The notes: generated by a model from the letters alone, not told the origin. A stretch of 64,000 bases of DNA from JBCAXA01 sp038534295 (GCA_038534295.1 JBCAXA010000001.1:1798001-1862000); one strand, 5' to 3'; positions 9,316 through 17,289 are shown, counted from the first letter of the stretch. A program made the numbers and translations.

Positions 9316-10122
9316 ATGAGAAGCGTGTGTCCGCACATCTGGCGATGGACAGTAATCGCGTTCGTAGCAACTGTCGCCAGCCAAGCTCAGGCGCATCAGC
9401 AATGGTTGGCCCCGAACGTTTTCGTCGACACCCGTGAAAGCGCTTGGGTCACATTCGACCATACGTTCGGCGATCAGCGTTTTCATCCTAGCTCAGGACC
9501 CGGCAGTTACTACAGCTGGTGGTTTACCGGTTCCGACGGCCTCAAACGAAGCATCCCGTTCGTGTTCGTCGGCAAGACTCGCACGGTCGGCGAGGTCGAG
9601 CTCGAGGAGCCAGGTACTTATCGTCTGGAAGGCGTTGAGGACATGATGGCCTGGACCTTACTTAAGGTTGATGGCGAAGAAAGGTGGCAGCCAGGTTCGC
9701 GCGAGGAGTTTGCTGGCCGCGAAATTGTCCGGTCACGCGTCTATTTCAATAAAGCCGTTGCCTACGTCAGCATTGGATCTGATAGCCGCACTCTGCCTGA
9801 GGCGACTGGCGATCCGCTCGAGATCGTTTTTTCAGACCACCCCAACGAGCTCCAGATCGGTGCTGGCTTCAGCGTTAGAGCGCTTGCTTCTGGAAAACCA
9901 TTAGCGGAGCAAGAAATTCGGGTGTATTCGGAGCAAGGGTCCGGTCACGATGCGTCGTTTGTATGCACGACAAACGCAAGTGGCGCTTGCCGTATTGAAG
10001 TATCAACGGCAGGTCGATACCTGTTGGCAACCAACACCACCATCGACAGCGCAACTCACCCAGAGACGGATGGGTCTTCCTACGGCTATTCGGTGATGGT
10101 CGACGTCATCGAAAAAGACTAA
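9316..10122 (+). CDS. Periplasmic DUF4198 protein (probable metal-uptake accessory)
   Basis: A 268-residue exported protein with signal peptide (VATVASQAQA|HQQW, cleavage after ~residue 26). The mature protein begins HQQWLAPNVF, the hallmark start of DUF4198 proteins, and continues as a beta-rich domain related to the NikM-like group linked to nickel/cobalt/zinc uptake; the C-terminal region (residues ~190-268) looks like a carboxypeptidase-regulatory/Ig-type beta-sandwich. It follows the CobW-DUF1826 pair by 57 bp on the same strand, so it may belong to the Zur-controlled unit. Metal specificity cannot be read from the sequence. Confidence 0.75.
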   Translation: MRSVCPHIWRWTVIAFVATVASQAQAHQQWLAPNVFVDTRESAWVTFDHTFGDQRFHPSSGPGSYYSWWFTGSDGLKRSIPFVFVGKTRTVGEVELEEPGTYRLEGVEDMMAWTLLKVDGEERWQPGSREEFAGREIVRSRVYFNKAVAYVSIGSDSRTLPEATGDPLEIVFSDHPNELQIGAGFSVRALASGKPLAEQEIRVYSEQGSGHDASFVCTTNASGACRIEVSTAGRYLLATNTTIDSATHPETDGSSYGYSVMVDVIEKD

Positions 10123-10237
10123 GGCGCGATTAACCGTTGCCGTTTGCCGTCTCAGCGGTCATCGCACCGTTACTAATCAAGACGTGGGCTGTTCGGTTTG
10201 AATTGCCAACCGCGTATCAATTGGATGTTCGATACGG

Positions 10238-11140
10238 CTAACACTCCCACGGAAGGCGGTTACTAAAGTGTTCAGCAAGAAAGTCTATAAACGCTCGAAC
10301 CTTTGGGGCCAAGTGCCGATTGTGGGGGTATACAGCGTGCAGCGAAAGATTAAGCGCGTTGTATTTGGAAAGCACCTCAACGAGCCGCCCAGCGCGTAAA
10401 TCTCTTCCAACTTCATAGGTTGGGATTAGCCCGATGCCCTGGCCGCTCATCACCAAGGTACGGGCGGCGGTTGCGCTGTTTACTTTTATCCGGCCATTGG
10501 CTCTGATCGACAACGTATTCCCATCAGCTCGAAAAGGCCAAACATCTGCGTTTCTGAAATTGGTATCGACAATGCAATGGTGATCGGCAAGGTCACCGGG
10601 CGCCGTCGGCTTGCCATATTTTTCGAAGTACGCGGGGGACGCGCAAACAACGATTCGAACCTCAGCCAGCTTGCGCGCGAACAATGATGAGTCACTCAGC
10701 TCGGCAATACGCACCGCAACGTCAATTCCCTCATCGACCAAATTGACGAATCGGTCTGCCAGCCGCAAGTCGACCGACACTTCCGAGTATCGGTCAAGAA
10801 ACTCCGAGACGACCGGCGCAATGTATAGCTCGCCAAACGTCACGGGCGCGGCAACCACCAATCGACCGGTCGGCGCTTGTCGCCGATTTTGAATTGCCGC
10901 TTCCAGCTCATCGAAGTCTTCAACCAGCTGCCGGCAACCACCGAGGTAAATCGCACCAACTTCGGTTAGCGATAGTGAGCGTGTGGTGCGGTGGAGCAAG
11001 CGTTGGCCCAATCTCGACTCCAACTGGCCAATGTACTTGCTGGCTAGCGCCGTCGACATGTCCAGTCGCTCCGCACCGCCTTTAAAGGACCCCGCATCCA
11101 CAACCGCCACGAGCGTCCGCATTCCCTGGATCGTGTCCAT
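10238..11140 (-). CDS. LysR family transcriptional regulator
   Basis: A 300-residue LTTR. The winged HTH is at residues 1-60 (MDTIQGMRTLVAVVDAGSF, then ALASKYIGQLESRLGQRLLHRTTRSLSLTE); the periplasmic-binding-like effector domain follows (VAAPVTFGELYIAPVV...). The start at 11140 gives the usual LTTR length; an upstream in-frame codon at 11164 would add eight hydrophobic residues. It is divergent from the oxidoreductase/cytochrome b561/YceI/dioxygenase operon and probably controls it, as is typical of LysR genes; the effector is unknown. An inverted repeat in the shared promoter region is a likely binding site. Confidence 0.9.
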   Translation of the reverse strand: MDTIQGMRTLVAVVDAGSFKGGAERLDMSTALASKYIGQLESRLGQRLLHRTTRSLSLTEVGAIYLGGCRQLVEDFDELEAAIQNRRQAPTGRLVVAAPVTFGELYIAPVVSEFLDRYSEVSVDLRLADRFVNLVDEGIDVAVRIAELSDSSLFARKLAEVRIVVCASPAYFEKYGKPTAPGDLADHHCIVDTNFRNADVWPFRADGNTLSIRANGRIKVNSATAARTLVMSGQGIGLIPTYEVGRDLRAGRLVEVLSKYNALNLSLHAVYPHNRHLAPKVRAFIDFLAEHFSNRLPWEC

Positions 11141-11150
11141 AATCAACAAA

Positions 11151-11184
11151 ATATAGATAAACAAACAACATCGTCTATCTATAT
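11151..11184. promoter_or_regulatory. Inverted repeat in LysR divergent promoter
   Basis: ATATAGATA (11151-11159) and its perfect complement TATCTATAT (11176-11184) are separated by 16 bp between the divergent lysR and oxidoreductase genes. Position and symmetry fit a LysR-type operator; no experiment-like evidence is available. Confidence 0.5.
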
Positions 11185-11260
11185 CAATGAAACGGCAAGT
11201 GCAACCATGCCTGCCAAGTCGCCGAGAGCGGCACTAGAAATCTCATAACAGGAGCAACAA

Positions 11261-11893
11261 ATGAACATCGCAATTGTTGGAGCCGGCAATGTTGGCCGTG
11301 GCCTAGGCACGGTGCTCGCCGAAAAACACACTGTCATCTTTGCAAGTCGCGACATCGATGCCGCCGAGTCGGCCGCTGTCGCGGCAGGCCCTCGAGCCAT
11401 TTTCGACCGCGTTCCCGAAGCCATACGGCAGGCGGACGTTGTCGTTCTGGCGGTCCCGTATGCCAGCGTCGGCGAAGTCATCAAGTCGGCGCCCCTTAGC
11501 AGTAAGGTCGTCGTCGACGTTACGAATCCACTGACTGATGACTACTCTGGACTCACGGTCGGTTTCGAGACATCAGCGGCCGAGGAAATCCAAAAACAGC
11601 TGGTCGGAACGCCAGTCGTTAAAGCGTTCAATACCGTGTTCGCGCAAATCTACGCACACGGAACTGAACTCGGCAACCGCCGCGTGCAGGTTTTCTGCGC
11701 AAGCGATGACGATGCAGCGCGTGCCACGGTCATCAAGCTTGCCGCGGACGCTGGCTTCGAACCGGTCGATGCCGGTGAGCTGAAAAACGCCCGATTCATC
11801 GAGCCGCTAGCCGCGCTCAACATCCAGCTTGGCTATGCGATGGGTCACGGAACTCAAATCGCTCCAGTGTGGATCACACGCACGGCCGCTTAG
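11261..11893 (+). CDS. NADPH-dependent F420-reductase-like NAD(P)-binding protein
   Basis: A 210-residue Rossmann protein. The N-terminal dinucleotide motif is GAGNVGRGLG (residues ~7-16), followed by FASRD as the 2'-phosphate-recognising end of beta2, ADVVVLAVPY, DVTNPL and VVKAFNT: the order seen in the F420_oxidored (NADP oxidoreductase, coenzyme F420-dependent) family. In bacteria without F420 these proteins are usually annotated as NADPH-dependent reductases of unknown substrate. AGGAG lies 6 nt before the ATG. It is the first gene of a same-strand set (cytochrome b561, YceI, DODA-type dioxygenase) divergent from the LysR gene. Confidence 0.85.
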   Translation: MNIAIVGAGNVGRGLGTVLAEKHTVIFASRDIDAAESAAVAAGPRAIFDRVPEAIRQADVVVLAVPYASVGEVIKSAPLSSKVVVDVTNPLTDDYSGLTVGFETSAAEEIQKQLVGTPVVKAFNTVFAQIYAHGTELGNRRVQVFCASDDDAARATVIKLAADAGFEPVDAGELKNARFIEPLAALNIQLGYAMGHGTQIAPVWITRTAA

Positions 11894-11911
11894 GCGAAAA
11901 GGAGCAGTGAT

Positions 11912-12478
11912 ATGCGGCTACGCAACACCAAACTTGCCTATGGCGCTATTGCCCGTTGGATTCACTGGAGTATGGCAATAGCAATCATCGCAATGTTCGC
12001 GCTGGGTATCTGGATGCGACAACTCGGCTATTACGACGCCTGGTACACAAAGGCGCCGGACATCCATCGGAGCGTCGGCATTGTCCTGCTTGTCGCATTG
12101 GTCATTCGTCTAGTTTGGCGGCTCACGAACCCGTCACCGTCCAACGACCAACTACCGCGGGCAGAGCGTATCGCCGCCAGCACAACGCACTGGATTTTCT
12201 ATGTGCTGCTCTTCGTCCTGATGCTTGCGGGTTACTTAATTTCAACAGCTGATGGACGCTCCATCGACGTCTTTGGGCTTGTCACAGTGCCGTCGATGTA
12301 CGAACAAAAAGGCTTGGAGCAGCTTGCCGGAATTGCCCATGAGTATTTGGCATACGCCCTCATGGCACTAGTCGCCGTTCACGCAATCGCTGCGCTGAAA
12401 CATCACTTTATCGACAAAGATAAAACTCTGACTCGCATGTGGCGGGCAATCGATCAACCGAAATCATCTATCCCATAA
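11912..12478 (+). CDS. Cytochrome b561-family membrane protein
   Basis: A 188-residue four-helix di-haem cytochrome b. The opening YGAIARWIHWSMAIAIIAMFALGIWM supplies the first haem histidine (RWIHW), and DIHRSVGI, THWIFYVLLF and HEYLAYALMALVAVHAIAALKHH supply the remaining His ligands. It is expected to pass electrons across the inner membrane from the quinone pool. It begins 18 bp after the preceding reductase gene, with AAAGGAGCAG before the ATG, and precedes a YceI gene. Cytochrome b561-YceI pairs are widespread and may work together with quinone or isoprenoid cofactors. Confidence 0.92.
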   Translation: MRLRNTKLAYGAIARWIHWSMAIAIIAMFALGIWMRQLGYYDAWYTKAPDIHRSVGIVLLVALVIRLVWRLTNPSPSNDQLPRAERIAASTTHWIFYVLLFVLMLAGYLISTADGRSIDVFGLVTVPSMYEQKGLEQLAGIAHEYLAYALMALVAVHAIAALKHHFIDKDKTLTRMWRAIDQPKSSIP

Positions 12479-12522
12479 CTGTTCGGCTATTGCCGACTAT
12501 TGTTTGCAAAGGAGAAACCACA

Positions 12523-13101
12523 ATGAAATTCCTCAATGCTCTACTCACCGGCATCGCCGTCGTCGCTTCGGTCTCGGCACCTGCCCTTGCTGAGACTTAC
12601 AACATCGACACTGCTGGTGCGCATGCTTCAATTAACTTCCGTATAAGCCACCTAGGCTACAGTTGGCTGGAAGGACGCTTCGATAGCTTCGAAGGCTCAT
12701 TCTCGTTCGATGAAAATGATCCGACGGCATCGTCCGTCGCTGTGACGATCGATACTTCCAGCGTCAACAGTAACCATGCGGAACGCGACAACCACTTGCG
12801 AAGCGCCGATTTCTTGGATGTTGGCGCCCATCCGCAAGCGAGCTTTACAAGCAAGCGTGTCGAGCAGATCGACGAAACGACGATTCGCTTGATTGGCGAT
12901 CTAACGCTCCGCGGTATGACCAAACCGATTGAAATCGACGCAAAGCGAATTGGCGGCGGCAAAGACCCGTGGGGCAACTATCGTCAGGGATTCGTCGGAA
13001 CGACATCGATTCTCTTGGCCGACTTCGGCATTCCCTTCGACCTCGGACCTGCGTCCAAAGAGGTGTTTCTGACCTTCAATGTTGAAGGGATCAAGCAATA
13101 A
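12523..13101 (+). CDS. YceI family periplasmic protein
   Basis: A 192-residue exported lipocalin-like protein. The signal peptide ends ...VSAPALA|ETYNID; the mature part has the YceI pattern: HASINFRISHLGYSWLEGRF, the Asp/Ser-rich beta strands, HPQASFTSK, and GDLTLRGMTKPI. YceI proteins bind polyisoprenoid quinone-like lipids in a beta-barrel. The ATG at 12523 has AAAGGAGA eight bases upstream, which settles the start. It follows the cytochrome b561 gene by 44 bp, consistent with a shared transcript and a quinone-carrier role for the pair. Confidence 0.92.
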   Translation: MKFLNALLTGIAVVASVSAPALAETYNIDTAGAHASINFRISHLGYSWLEGRFDSFEGSFSFDENDPTASSVAVTIDTSSVNSNHAERDNHLRSADFLDVGAHPQASFTSKRVEQIDETTIRLIGDLTLRGMTKPIEIDAKRIGGGKDPWGNYRQGFVGTTSILLADFGIPFDLGPASKEVFLTFNVEGIKQ

Positions 13102-13175
13102 TCGCAGTGCGGTGCGGGCGGCAACCGCCGCTCGTACCGTGTCTTTGCAAAAGAAATCACACCATCAGACCTGCC

Positions 13176-14063
13176 ATGCACATCCAGCAACCAAGCATTT
13201 TTGTTTCCCACGGTGCGCCGACTCTAGCGATCGAAGATGGCCCTGCCCACAGGTTCCTCAAAATGCTTGGACCCGCTTTGCCCAAGCCAGATGCTGTGAT
13301 CGTCGTGTCTGCCCATCACGAGAGCGATGTTACAGAGATCGCTTGCCAAGCTAGACCCGAAACAATTCACGATTTCGGCGGATTTCCCGCTGAGCTCTAT
13401 CAGATTCGTTATCCAGCGTTGAGCGACGAGAATCTGGCTCGCCGAATACACGACACGTTGACCGATGGCGGTATCCTCACGCGACTGAACTCCGAACGCG
13501 GCTTGGACCACGGTGCATGGGTTCCACTCACCCTAATGTATCCGCTGGCCAATGTTCCTGTTGTCCAAGTGTCTCTGAACGTCACCGAGACCGCCAACTA
13601 CCACGTTCGTGTCGGGAAGCTACTAGCAAGCTTTCGCAACGACAACATACTGATATTGGCTTCGGGCAGTACGACGCACAATTTAGCTGCCTACTTCTCA
13701 GGGCGTTTTCGCCACGACGCGCCGCCGCAAACTTGGGTGACCGAATTCAGTGAATGGCTGAGTGACCGCATTGAGTATGGAGCCTGGTCGCAAGTGCTGG
13801 CCGCGGTTGATGAGGGTCCATTCGGGCGGAGGAATCATCCGACGCGGGAACACATTCTTCCGCTCTTTGTATCTTTGGGTGCGCGGCTACCCGGTGACGC
13901 TGCGGCGCGTTTGCATGCGTCAACTACATACTCCGTTCTTGCGATGGATGTCTTTGGGTTCGGGGAGGTCGATTTGCTCAACGAGATTCGTGCGAAGCGA
14001 CTTGCCGCCATCAATCCCTCGAATGGCGGCGCGTCGTTATTCAAGCATGGCGCCATCACCTGA
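13176..14063 (+). CDS. DODA-type (LigB superfamily) extradiol dioxygenase
   Basis: A 295-residue protein of the class III ring-opening dioxygenase family related to plant DOPA 4,5-dioxygenase and E. coli YgiD. Visible metal-site residues: SHGAPTLA (first His), VVSAHHES (HH pair), LDHGAWVPL (LDHG signature) and GSTTHNL near the C-terminal third. It should be a cytosolic non-haem iron or zinc enzyme acting on a catechol-like compound; the substrate is unknown. The ATG at 13176 (MHIQQPSIFVSHG) is preferred to an in-frame codon at 13107 because the family begins close to the SHG motif. It is the last gene of the LysR-flanked operon. Confidence 0.88.
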   Translation: MHIQQPSIFVSHGAPTLAIEDGPAHRFLKMLGPALPKPDAVIVVSAHHESDVTEIACQARPETIHDFGGFPAELYQIRYPALSDENLARRIHDTLTDGGILTRLNSERGLDHGAWVPLTLMYPLANVPVVQVSLNVTETANYHVRVGKLLASFRNDNILILASGSTTHNLAAYFSGRFRHDAPPQTWVTEFSEWLSDRIEYGAWSQVLAAVDEGPFGRRNHPTREHILPLFVSLGARLPGDAAARLHASTTYSVLAMDVFGFGEVDLLNEIRAKRLAAINPSNGGASLFKHGAIT

Positions 14064-14162
14064 CTCCAGCCACTACCCGCCTACAGTTGAGCCTCCCAAC
14101 GAAACAGACCACAACCGCGTTGGGATCTATTGCTTGCTTAGCCGATTCCTGCGCTCGCGTTG

Positions 14163-14930
14163 CTAGAGATGATAGCCACCGTCGACATTAACGATGGCAC
14201 CGCTGATAAAGGCCGCGCCAGGCTCGGCCAAAAACGCGATGACGCCAGCCACGTCGCTTGGAATACCAACTCGGCCAACCGCCGTGTTGCTTGCAATGTA
14301 ATCCCTCGCCTGCGGCATCTGTGAAAACAACGTCGCGTTGAAGTCGCCCTCGAGACCACCTGGTGCAACGGCGTTGACCGTAATTCCTCGTGGACCGAAA
14401 TGGCTAGCCAGGTACAGAGTAAGACTCTGCAGCGCCGCTTTTAACGGTCCGTAGCTGACCAGCGGTGCAAACGCGATACGCGCGGTTCCTGAACCAAGGT
14501 TTATGATGCGCCCGCCGTTCTCGAGCAGCGCGGCAAGCTTCTGCGTCAGGAAGTACGGACTTTTATAGTTGACACGATAGATCGCGTCCAAGTCATCTTC
14601 GGTCGTTGAGTCAAACGAACCAAGCCGAAGCGTCCCGGCGTTGTTCACCAATACATCGAAAGACTCGCGGTCCCAGATTCGCAGCTGCGTGGTCAGTGCT
14701 TCAACGAACGCGTTCAAATCGCTAGTTACATCAAAATCAATGGGTAGAGCGACCGCGCGAACCCCAATATCTTCGAGATGAGAAACGGTTTCAGAGGCTG
14801 CAGTCTGCTGCGAGCGGTACGTGATGACAACATCGGCGCCGCGCTCGGCCAATGCAACGGCGGTGTCTCGGCCGATTCCCCGGCTGCCGCCCGTAACCAG
14901 TGCGATTTTTCCTGCCAGTGTTTTGATCAT
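14163..14930 (-). CDS. SDR family oxidoreductase
   Basis: A 255-residue classical short-chain dehydrogenase/reductase. The cofactor motif is TGGSRGIG (residues ~12-19), NNAG follows at ~90, then the catalytic Ser and YGPLKAA (Tyr-x-x-x-Lys), and the C-terminal GITVNAVAPGGLEGDF and ISGAIVNVDGGYHL blocks. Likely NADPH-linked, substrate unknown. The start at 14930 has TAGGA about nine bases upstream; the longer open frame to 15278 runs through the divergent lysR gene and is not real. Probably regulated by that LysR protein. Confidence 0.92.
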   Translation of the reverse strand: MIKTLAGKIALVTGGSRGIGRDTAVALAERGADVVITYRSQQTAASETVSHLEDIGVRAVALPIDFDVTSDLNAFVEALTTQLRIWDRESFDVLVNNAGTLRLGSFDSTTEDDLDAIYRVNYKSPYFLTQKLAALLENGGRIINLGSGTARIAFAPLVSYGPLKAALQSLTLYLASHFGPRGITVNAVAPGGLEGDFNATLFSQMPQARDYIASNTAVGRVGIPSDVAGVIAFLAEPGAAFISGAIVNVDGGYHL

Positions 14931-15018
14931 TTCCGTAGTTCCTAAATGGGTTGATGATTCGACGGAGATCATCCTAGGTGTTGCGAAAAGAGCTGAATAG
15001 GCGCTCTCTAGGCATCGC

Positions 15019-15041
15019 AGTGTTGCTAGAATTGCAACACT
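15019..15041. promoter_or_regulatory. Perfect inverted repeat at the LysR start
   Basis: AGTGTTGC (15019-15026) and GCAACACT (15034-15041) form a perfect 8-bp inverted repeat with a 7-bp centre, directly abutting the lysR ATG at 15042 and upstream of the divergent SDR gene. A further GTGTTGC half-site occurs near 14978. Likely autoregulatory operator. Confidence 0.6.
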
Positions 15042-15956
15042 ATGATCAAGACAGATACCCCCTTTGCAAATATTCAACTCTTTCAACGCGTCGTCGAACT
15101 CGGTTCTATCCGCGCTGTTGCTCGCGAGTTGAATCTCGAACCGTCGAGCGTGTCCCGCCGCATTGCGCGACTCGAATCGCGCCTCGGCACGACACTTTTG
15201 GAACGCGTTCAAAACAAGAGTCTGGTTACCGACGCCGGTAGCGATTACTACGAACGAATGCGCGTACTGCTCCCTCAATTTGAGGAAGCTGAGCGCTTGG
15301 TGGCAGGCGATGCCGAACTTCCAAAAGGGTTATTGCGCGTCAATGCCGCTATCGACTTCGGCCAGCGCTACGTTGCGCAGTGGTTGCTCGACTTCCGCGA
15401 CAAATATCCCCTTGTGGACGTCGACCTTTCGCTATCGAGCCGATTTACCGATCTAGTGGCGGAGCGGGTCGATGTTGCAATACGAGTCGGCAACCTGCCG
15501 GACTCTGCGCTGAAAGCGCGCAAACTCGCCGAAGTCCCGCGCGTGCTGGTCGCGTCGCCCGGTTACCTTGCCGGCAAAGGAACGCCAGTTTCTCCGGAGG
15601 AGTTAGAAGCCCATTCGCACGTGTTCTATCGCCAGCAAAATAGGCAACAACCGATAACCATGCTGGGACCGGATGGCCGCAAGCATTCCATAAAACGTCA
15701 AGGCGGAATTACGATCAACGCCGTGTACGCTATTGTCGATGCAGTCGTTCGAGGTGCTGGACTTCATCTCGGGCCACGCTGGGCATTTCAGCAGGCACTA
15801 GATGACGGTCTGGTTGTTGAGGTTTTACCGGAATATCAACACCAGAGTTTTCCCATGAATGCTGTTTGGGCGCCAGCGTCTTTGCTGCCGGCCCGCACGC
15901 GTGCGTTTATCGACTTCGCGACTGTCGCCGTTCGGTCGGTGCAGGGTCTCGAGTAG
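15042..15956 (+). CDS. LysR family transcriptional regulator
   Basis: A 304-residue LTTR. The N-terminal HTH (FANIQLFQRVVELGSIRAVARELNLEPSSVSRRIARLESRLG) is followed by the co-inducer domain with LRVNAAIDFGQRYVAQWL. It is transcribed away from the SDR gene (111 bp between start codons). The start ATG abuts a perfect inverted repeat, so any leader must be very short or the repeat lies in it. It belongs to the CrgA/DntR-like group that controls a neighbouring oxidoreductase; effector unknown. Confidence 0.9.
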   Translation: MIKTDTPFANIQLFQRVVELGSIRAVARELNLEPSSVSRRIARLESRLGTTLLERVQNKSLVTDAGSDYYERMRVLLPQFEEAERLVAGDAELPKGLLRVNAAIDFGQRYVAQWLLDFRDKYPLVDVDLSLSSRFTDLVAERVDVAIRVGNLPDSALKARKLAEVPRVLVASPGYLAGKGTPVSPEELEAHSHVFYRQQNRQQPITMLGPDGRKHSIKRQGGITINAVYAIVDAVVRGAGLHLGPRWAFQQALDDGLVVEVLPEYQHQSFPMNAVWAPASLLPARTRAFIDFATVAVRSVQGLE

Positions 15957-16015
15957 TGGTTTCAACTAAAGCGTGCAGAACCGACGCGCACCGTCAGATT
16001 CGCCGTGTGCGGCGC

Positions 16016-16052
16016 GAATGCCATCGTGACATTCTGTGGCACGATGGCATTC
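16016..16052 (+). terminator. 13-bp inverted repeat downstream of lysR
   Basis: GAATGCCATCGTG (16016-16028) pairs perfectly with CACGATGGCATTC (16040-16052) across an 11-nt loop, 60 bp after the lysR stop. Only a weak T-rich tail follows (GTCTTGTTT), so it could be a terminator or merely a hairpin. Confidence 0.55.
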
Positions 16053-16167
16053 GGTTAGTCTTGTTTCGAGCGAGCCCTACCAGGGATTAGAAAAGCGAAC
16101 TCATGACAGTCGTCATTAGCGATTGTCTGTATTTCCCAAGTTTCCCTCTTCCGCGATGTAACCATTA

Positions 16168-16560
16168 ATGACTGCAAACGGCATCTGCCAAAGAATCCGC
16201 CAAGCCCGGGAACGGGCTTCGCTAGAACCAGCAGCGCTTCGTGCGGAGCTTCGTCGACACAAGATCGAACTCTCCAAAGCGGGTCTGCATCGTCTCGAGA
16301 CCATCGAGCCTTCGAATCCCAATCTGAAACTCATTCAAGCCATTGCGACAATCACAAACGTTTCACCAGCGTGGCTGCTGTTTGGCGACGGTCCATCCGT
16401 TCCCGAGGAGCGATTGGGCGGCGCGATAAGACACCGTTTGCTCGATACGATTGAACTTATGGTAGGCGCGCTCGATCTGACTGCACGTCAACAAAGGTCG
16501 ATTGATGCATGGCTCGAATCGGTTCGTACAACTCGGCCTAAGATCACCCGCAAACCATAG
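16168..16560 (+). CDS. XRE/Cro-like HTH protein
   Basis: A 130-residue protein whose first ~80 residues look like a lambda-repressor-type helix-turn-helix (CQRIRQARERASLEPAALRAEL, then KAGLHRLETIEPSNPNLKLIQAIATITNVSPAWLLFGDG). The phrase 'SPAWLLFG' after the HTH is typical of phage-type regulators. The remaining ~50 residues form one or two helices. No effector domain is present. It lies just upstream of the tRNA array and may be its regulator or an old element repressor, but nothing beyond proximity links them. Confidence 0.75.
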   Translation: MTANGICQRIRQARERASLEPAALRAELRRHKIELSKAGLHRLETIEPSNPNLKLIQAIATITNVSPAWLLFGDGPSVPEERLGGAIRHRLLDTIELMVGALDLTARQQRSIDAWLESVRTTRPKITRKP

Positions 16561-16607
16561 TGAATATGAAGAGTTCATTAAAACGAGACGTGCGTCCACT
16601 TGAACTG

Positions 16608-16635
16608 TTGACACGCAAAACCTGAACCGTATACT
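16608..16635 (+). promoter_or_regulatory. Sigma-70-type promoter ahead of the tRNA array
   Basis: A consensus -35 TTGACA (16608-16613) and a good -10 TATACT (16630-16635) are separated by 16 bp. The predicted start near 16642 is only 2-4 nt before the ATG of a small ORF (16645) and ~390 nt before the first tRNA. Confidence 0.65.
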
Positions 16636-16644
16636 GCCTGACCT

Positions 16645-16815
16645 ATGAACACGATTTACCAACAACTCGGTTTATCAATCGCCGCAATTGGGCGACGGCA
16701 TGCCTATGCCGCCAACCATAGCAACGGCGACGTACGACTGCGCGCGATATCCACGCGTAAGTCGTTTAACCGTTGTGATTGGCTCGCCATCAATAGTGGT
16801 GAACCGATGACCTGA
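16645..16815 (+). CDS. Possible 56-residue small protein
   Basis: An open frame of 57 codons (MNTIYQQLGLSIAAIGRR...GEPMT) begins 2-4 nt after the predicted start of the strong promoter at 16608-16635, so a transcript would be practically leaderless. No Shine-Dalgarno is visible and no family is recognised. The N-terminal half is weakly helical, the remainder basic. It may be a leader peptide or a chance frame in the leader of the tRNA array. Confidence 0.3.
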   Translation: MNTIYQQLGLSIAAIGRRHAYAANHSNGDVRLRAISTRKSFNRCDWLAINSGEPMT

Positions 16816-16875
16816 GCCTGTCCGACTCATTCTCGGAAGGCTCGACCATCGAACCTTCCAGAAACGCTCAAGAAG

Positions 16876-16910
16876 CCCTGGCTGGTTCGAACCACCCGGG
16901 GTTTTTTTTT
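16876..16910 (+). terminator. GC-rich hairpin with T-run before the array
   Basis: CCCTGGCTGGTTCGAACCAC... folds around the palindrome TGGTTCGAACCA, with flanking CCC/GGG pairs, and is followed by nine T (902-910). It would end transcripts from the upstream promoter unless read through or antiterminated; the boxA-like site begins 14 bp later. Confidence 0.6.
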
Positions 16911-16923
16911 GCGTCCCGGCAGC

Positions 16924-16934
16924 GCTCTTTAACA
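16924..16934 (+). promoter_or_regulatory. boxA-like antitermination site
   Basis: GCTCTTTAACA is identical to the core of the bacterial rRNA boxA (TGCTCTTTAACA), where NusB-S10 loads. It lies 110 bp upstream of the first tRNA and just before a long leader stem, the arrangement seen in rRNA leaders. Confidence 0.6.
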
Positions 16935-16949
16935 ACGTGGATTGTGTGA

Positions 16950-17030
16950 TGTGTCGGGGCAGTTTCTCGTCGTGGTACGGGACTACTGCACGCAGACGAC
17001 GCAGTGCGCATTGGCGCCTGCCCCGACACA
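16950..17030 (+). ncRNA. Structured leader of the tRNA array
   Basis: TGTGTCGGGGCAG (16950-16962) is perfectly complementary to CTGCCCCGACACA (17018-17030), enclosing 55 nt in which a second helix (CGTCGT / ACGACG) can form. The first tRNA starts 4 nt after the stem. A double-strand-specific processing site or an antitermination structure is likely; it is not itself a recognisable tRNA. Confidence 0.6.
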
Positions 17031-17034
17031 CGAT

Positions 17035-17110
17035 GCTGACGTAGCTCAAACGGTAGAGCAGCTGCCTTGTAAGCAGCCGGTTGTGAGGTCGGAACTCACC
17101 GTCAGCCCCA
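17035..17110 (+). tRNA. tRNA-Thr (TGT)
   Basis: Perfect acceptor GCTGACG/CGTCAGC, D stem GCTC/GAGC, anticodon stem GCTGC/GCAGC with loop CTTGTAA, CCA encoded. The T loop is GTCGGAA, lacking the canonical TTCRA, and position 73 is C. First gene of the array. Confidence 0.85.
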
Positions 17111-17115
17111 ATATC

Positions 17116-17201
17116 GGAGGGGCATTCATAGGCGAGATAGCCTGGCTGTAAACCAGGTGCCCCACACGGCTTTGCTGGTTCGACTCCAGCTCCCTCCACC
17201 A
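17116..17201 (+). tRNA. tRNA-Tyr (GTA)
   Basis: Class II tRNA with long variable arm; anticodon stem CCTGG/CCAGG, loop CTGTAAA; T loop TTCGACT; A73 and encoded CCA. Five bases separate it from the preceding tRNA. Confidence 0.92.
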
Positions 17202-17205
17202 ATTT

Positions 17206-17282
17206 GGATCGGTAGCTCAGATGCGTAGAGCGGTCGGTTGAAGACCGACGCGACGGAGGTTCAATTCCTTCCCGGTCCACCA
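17206..17282 (+). tRNA. tRNA-Phe (GAA)
   Basis: Acceptor GGATCGG/CCGGTCC, D stem GCTC/GAGC, anticodon stem GTCGG/CCGAC, loop TTGAAGA, T loop TTCAATT, A73, encoded CCA. All stems close. Confidence 0.93.
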
Positions 17283-17289
17283 AATTGTT

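Noticed and set aside
16870..16900. T-arm-like GGTTCGAACC before the array
   Set aside because: The surrounding bases do not form a tRNA; the palindrome with T-run is better read as a terminator hairpin.
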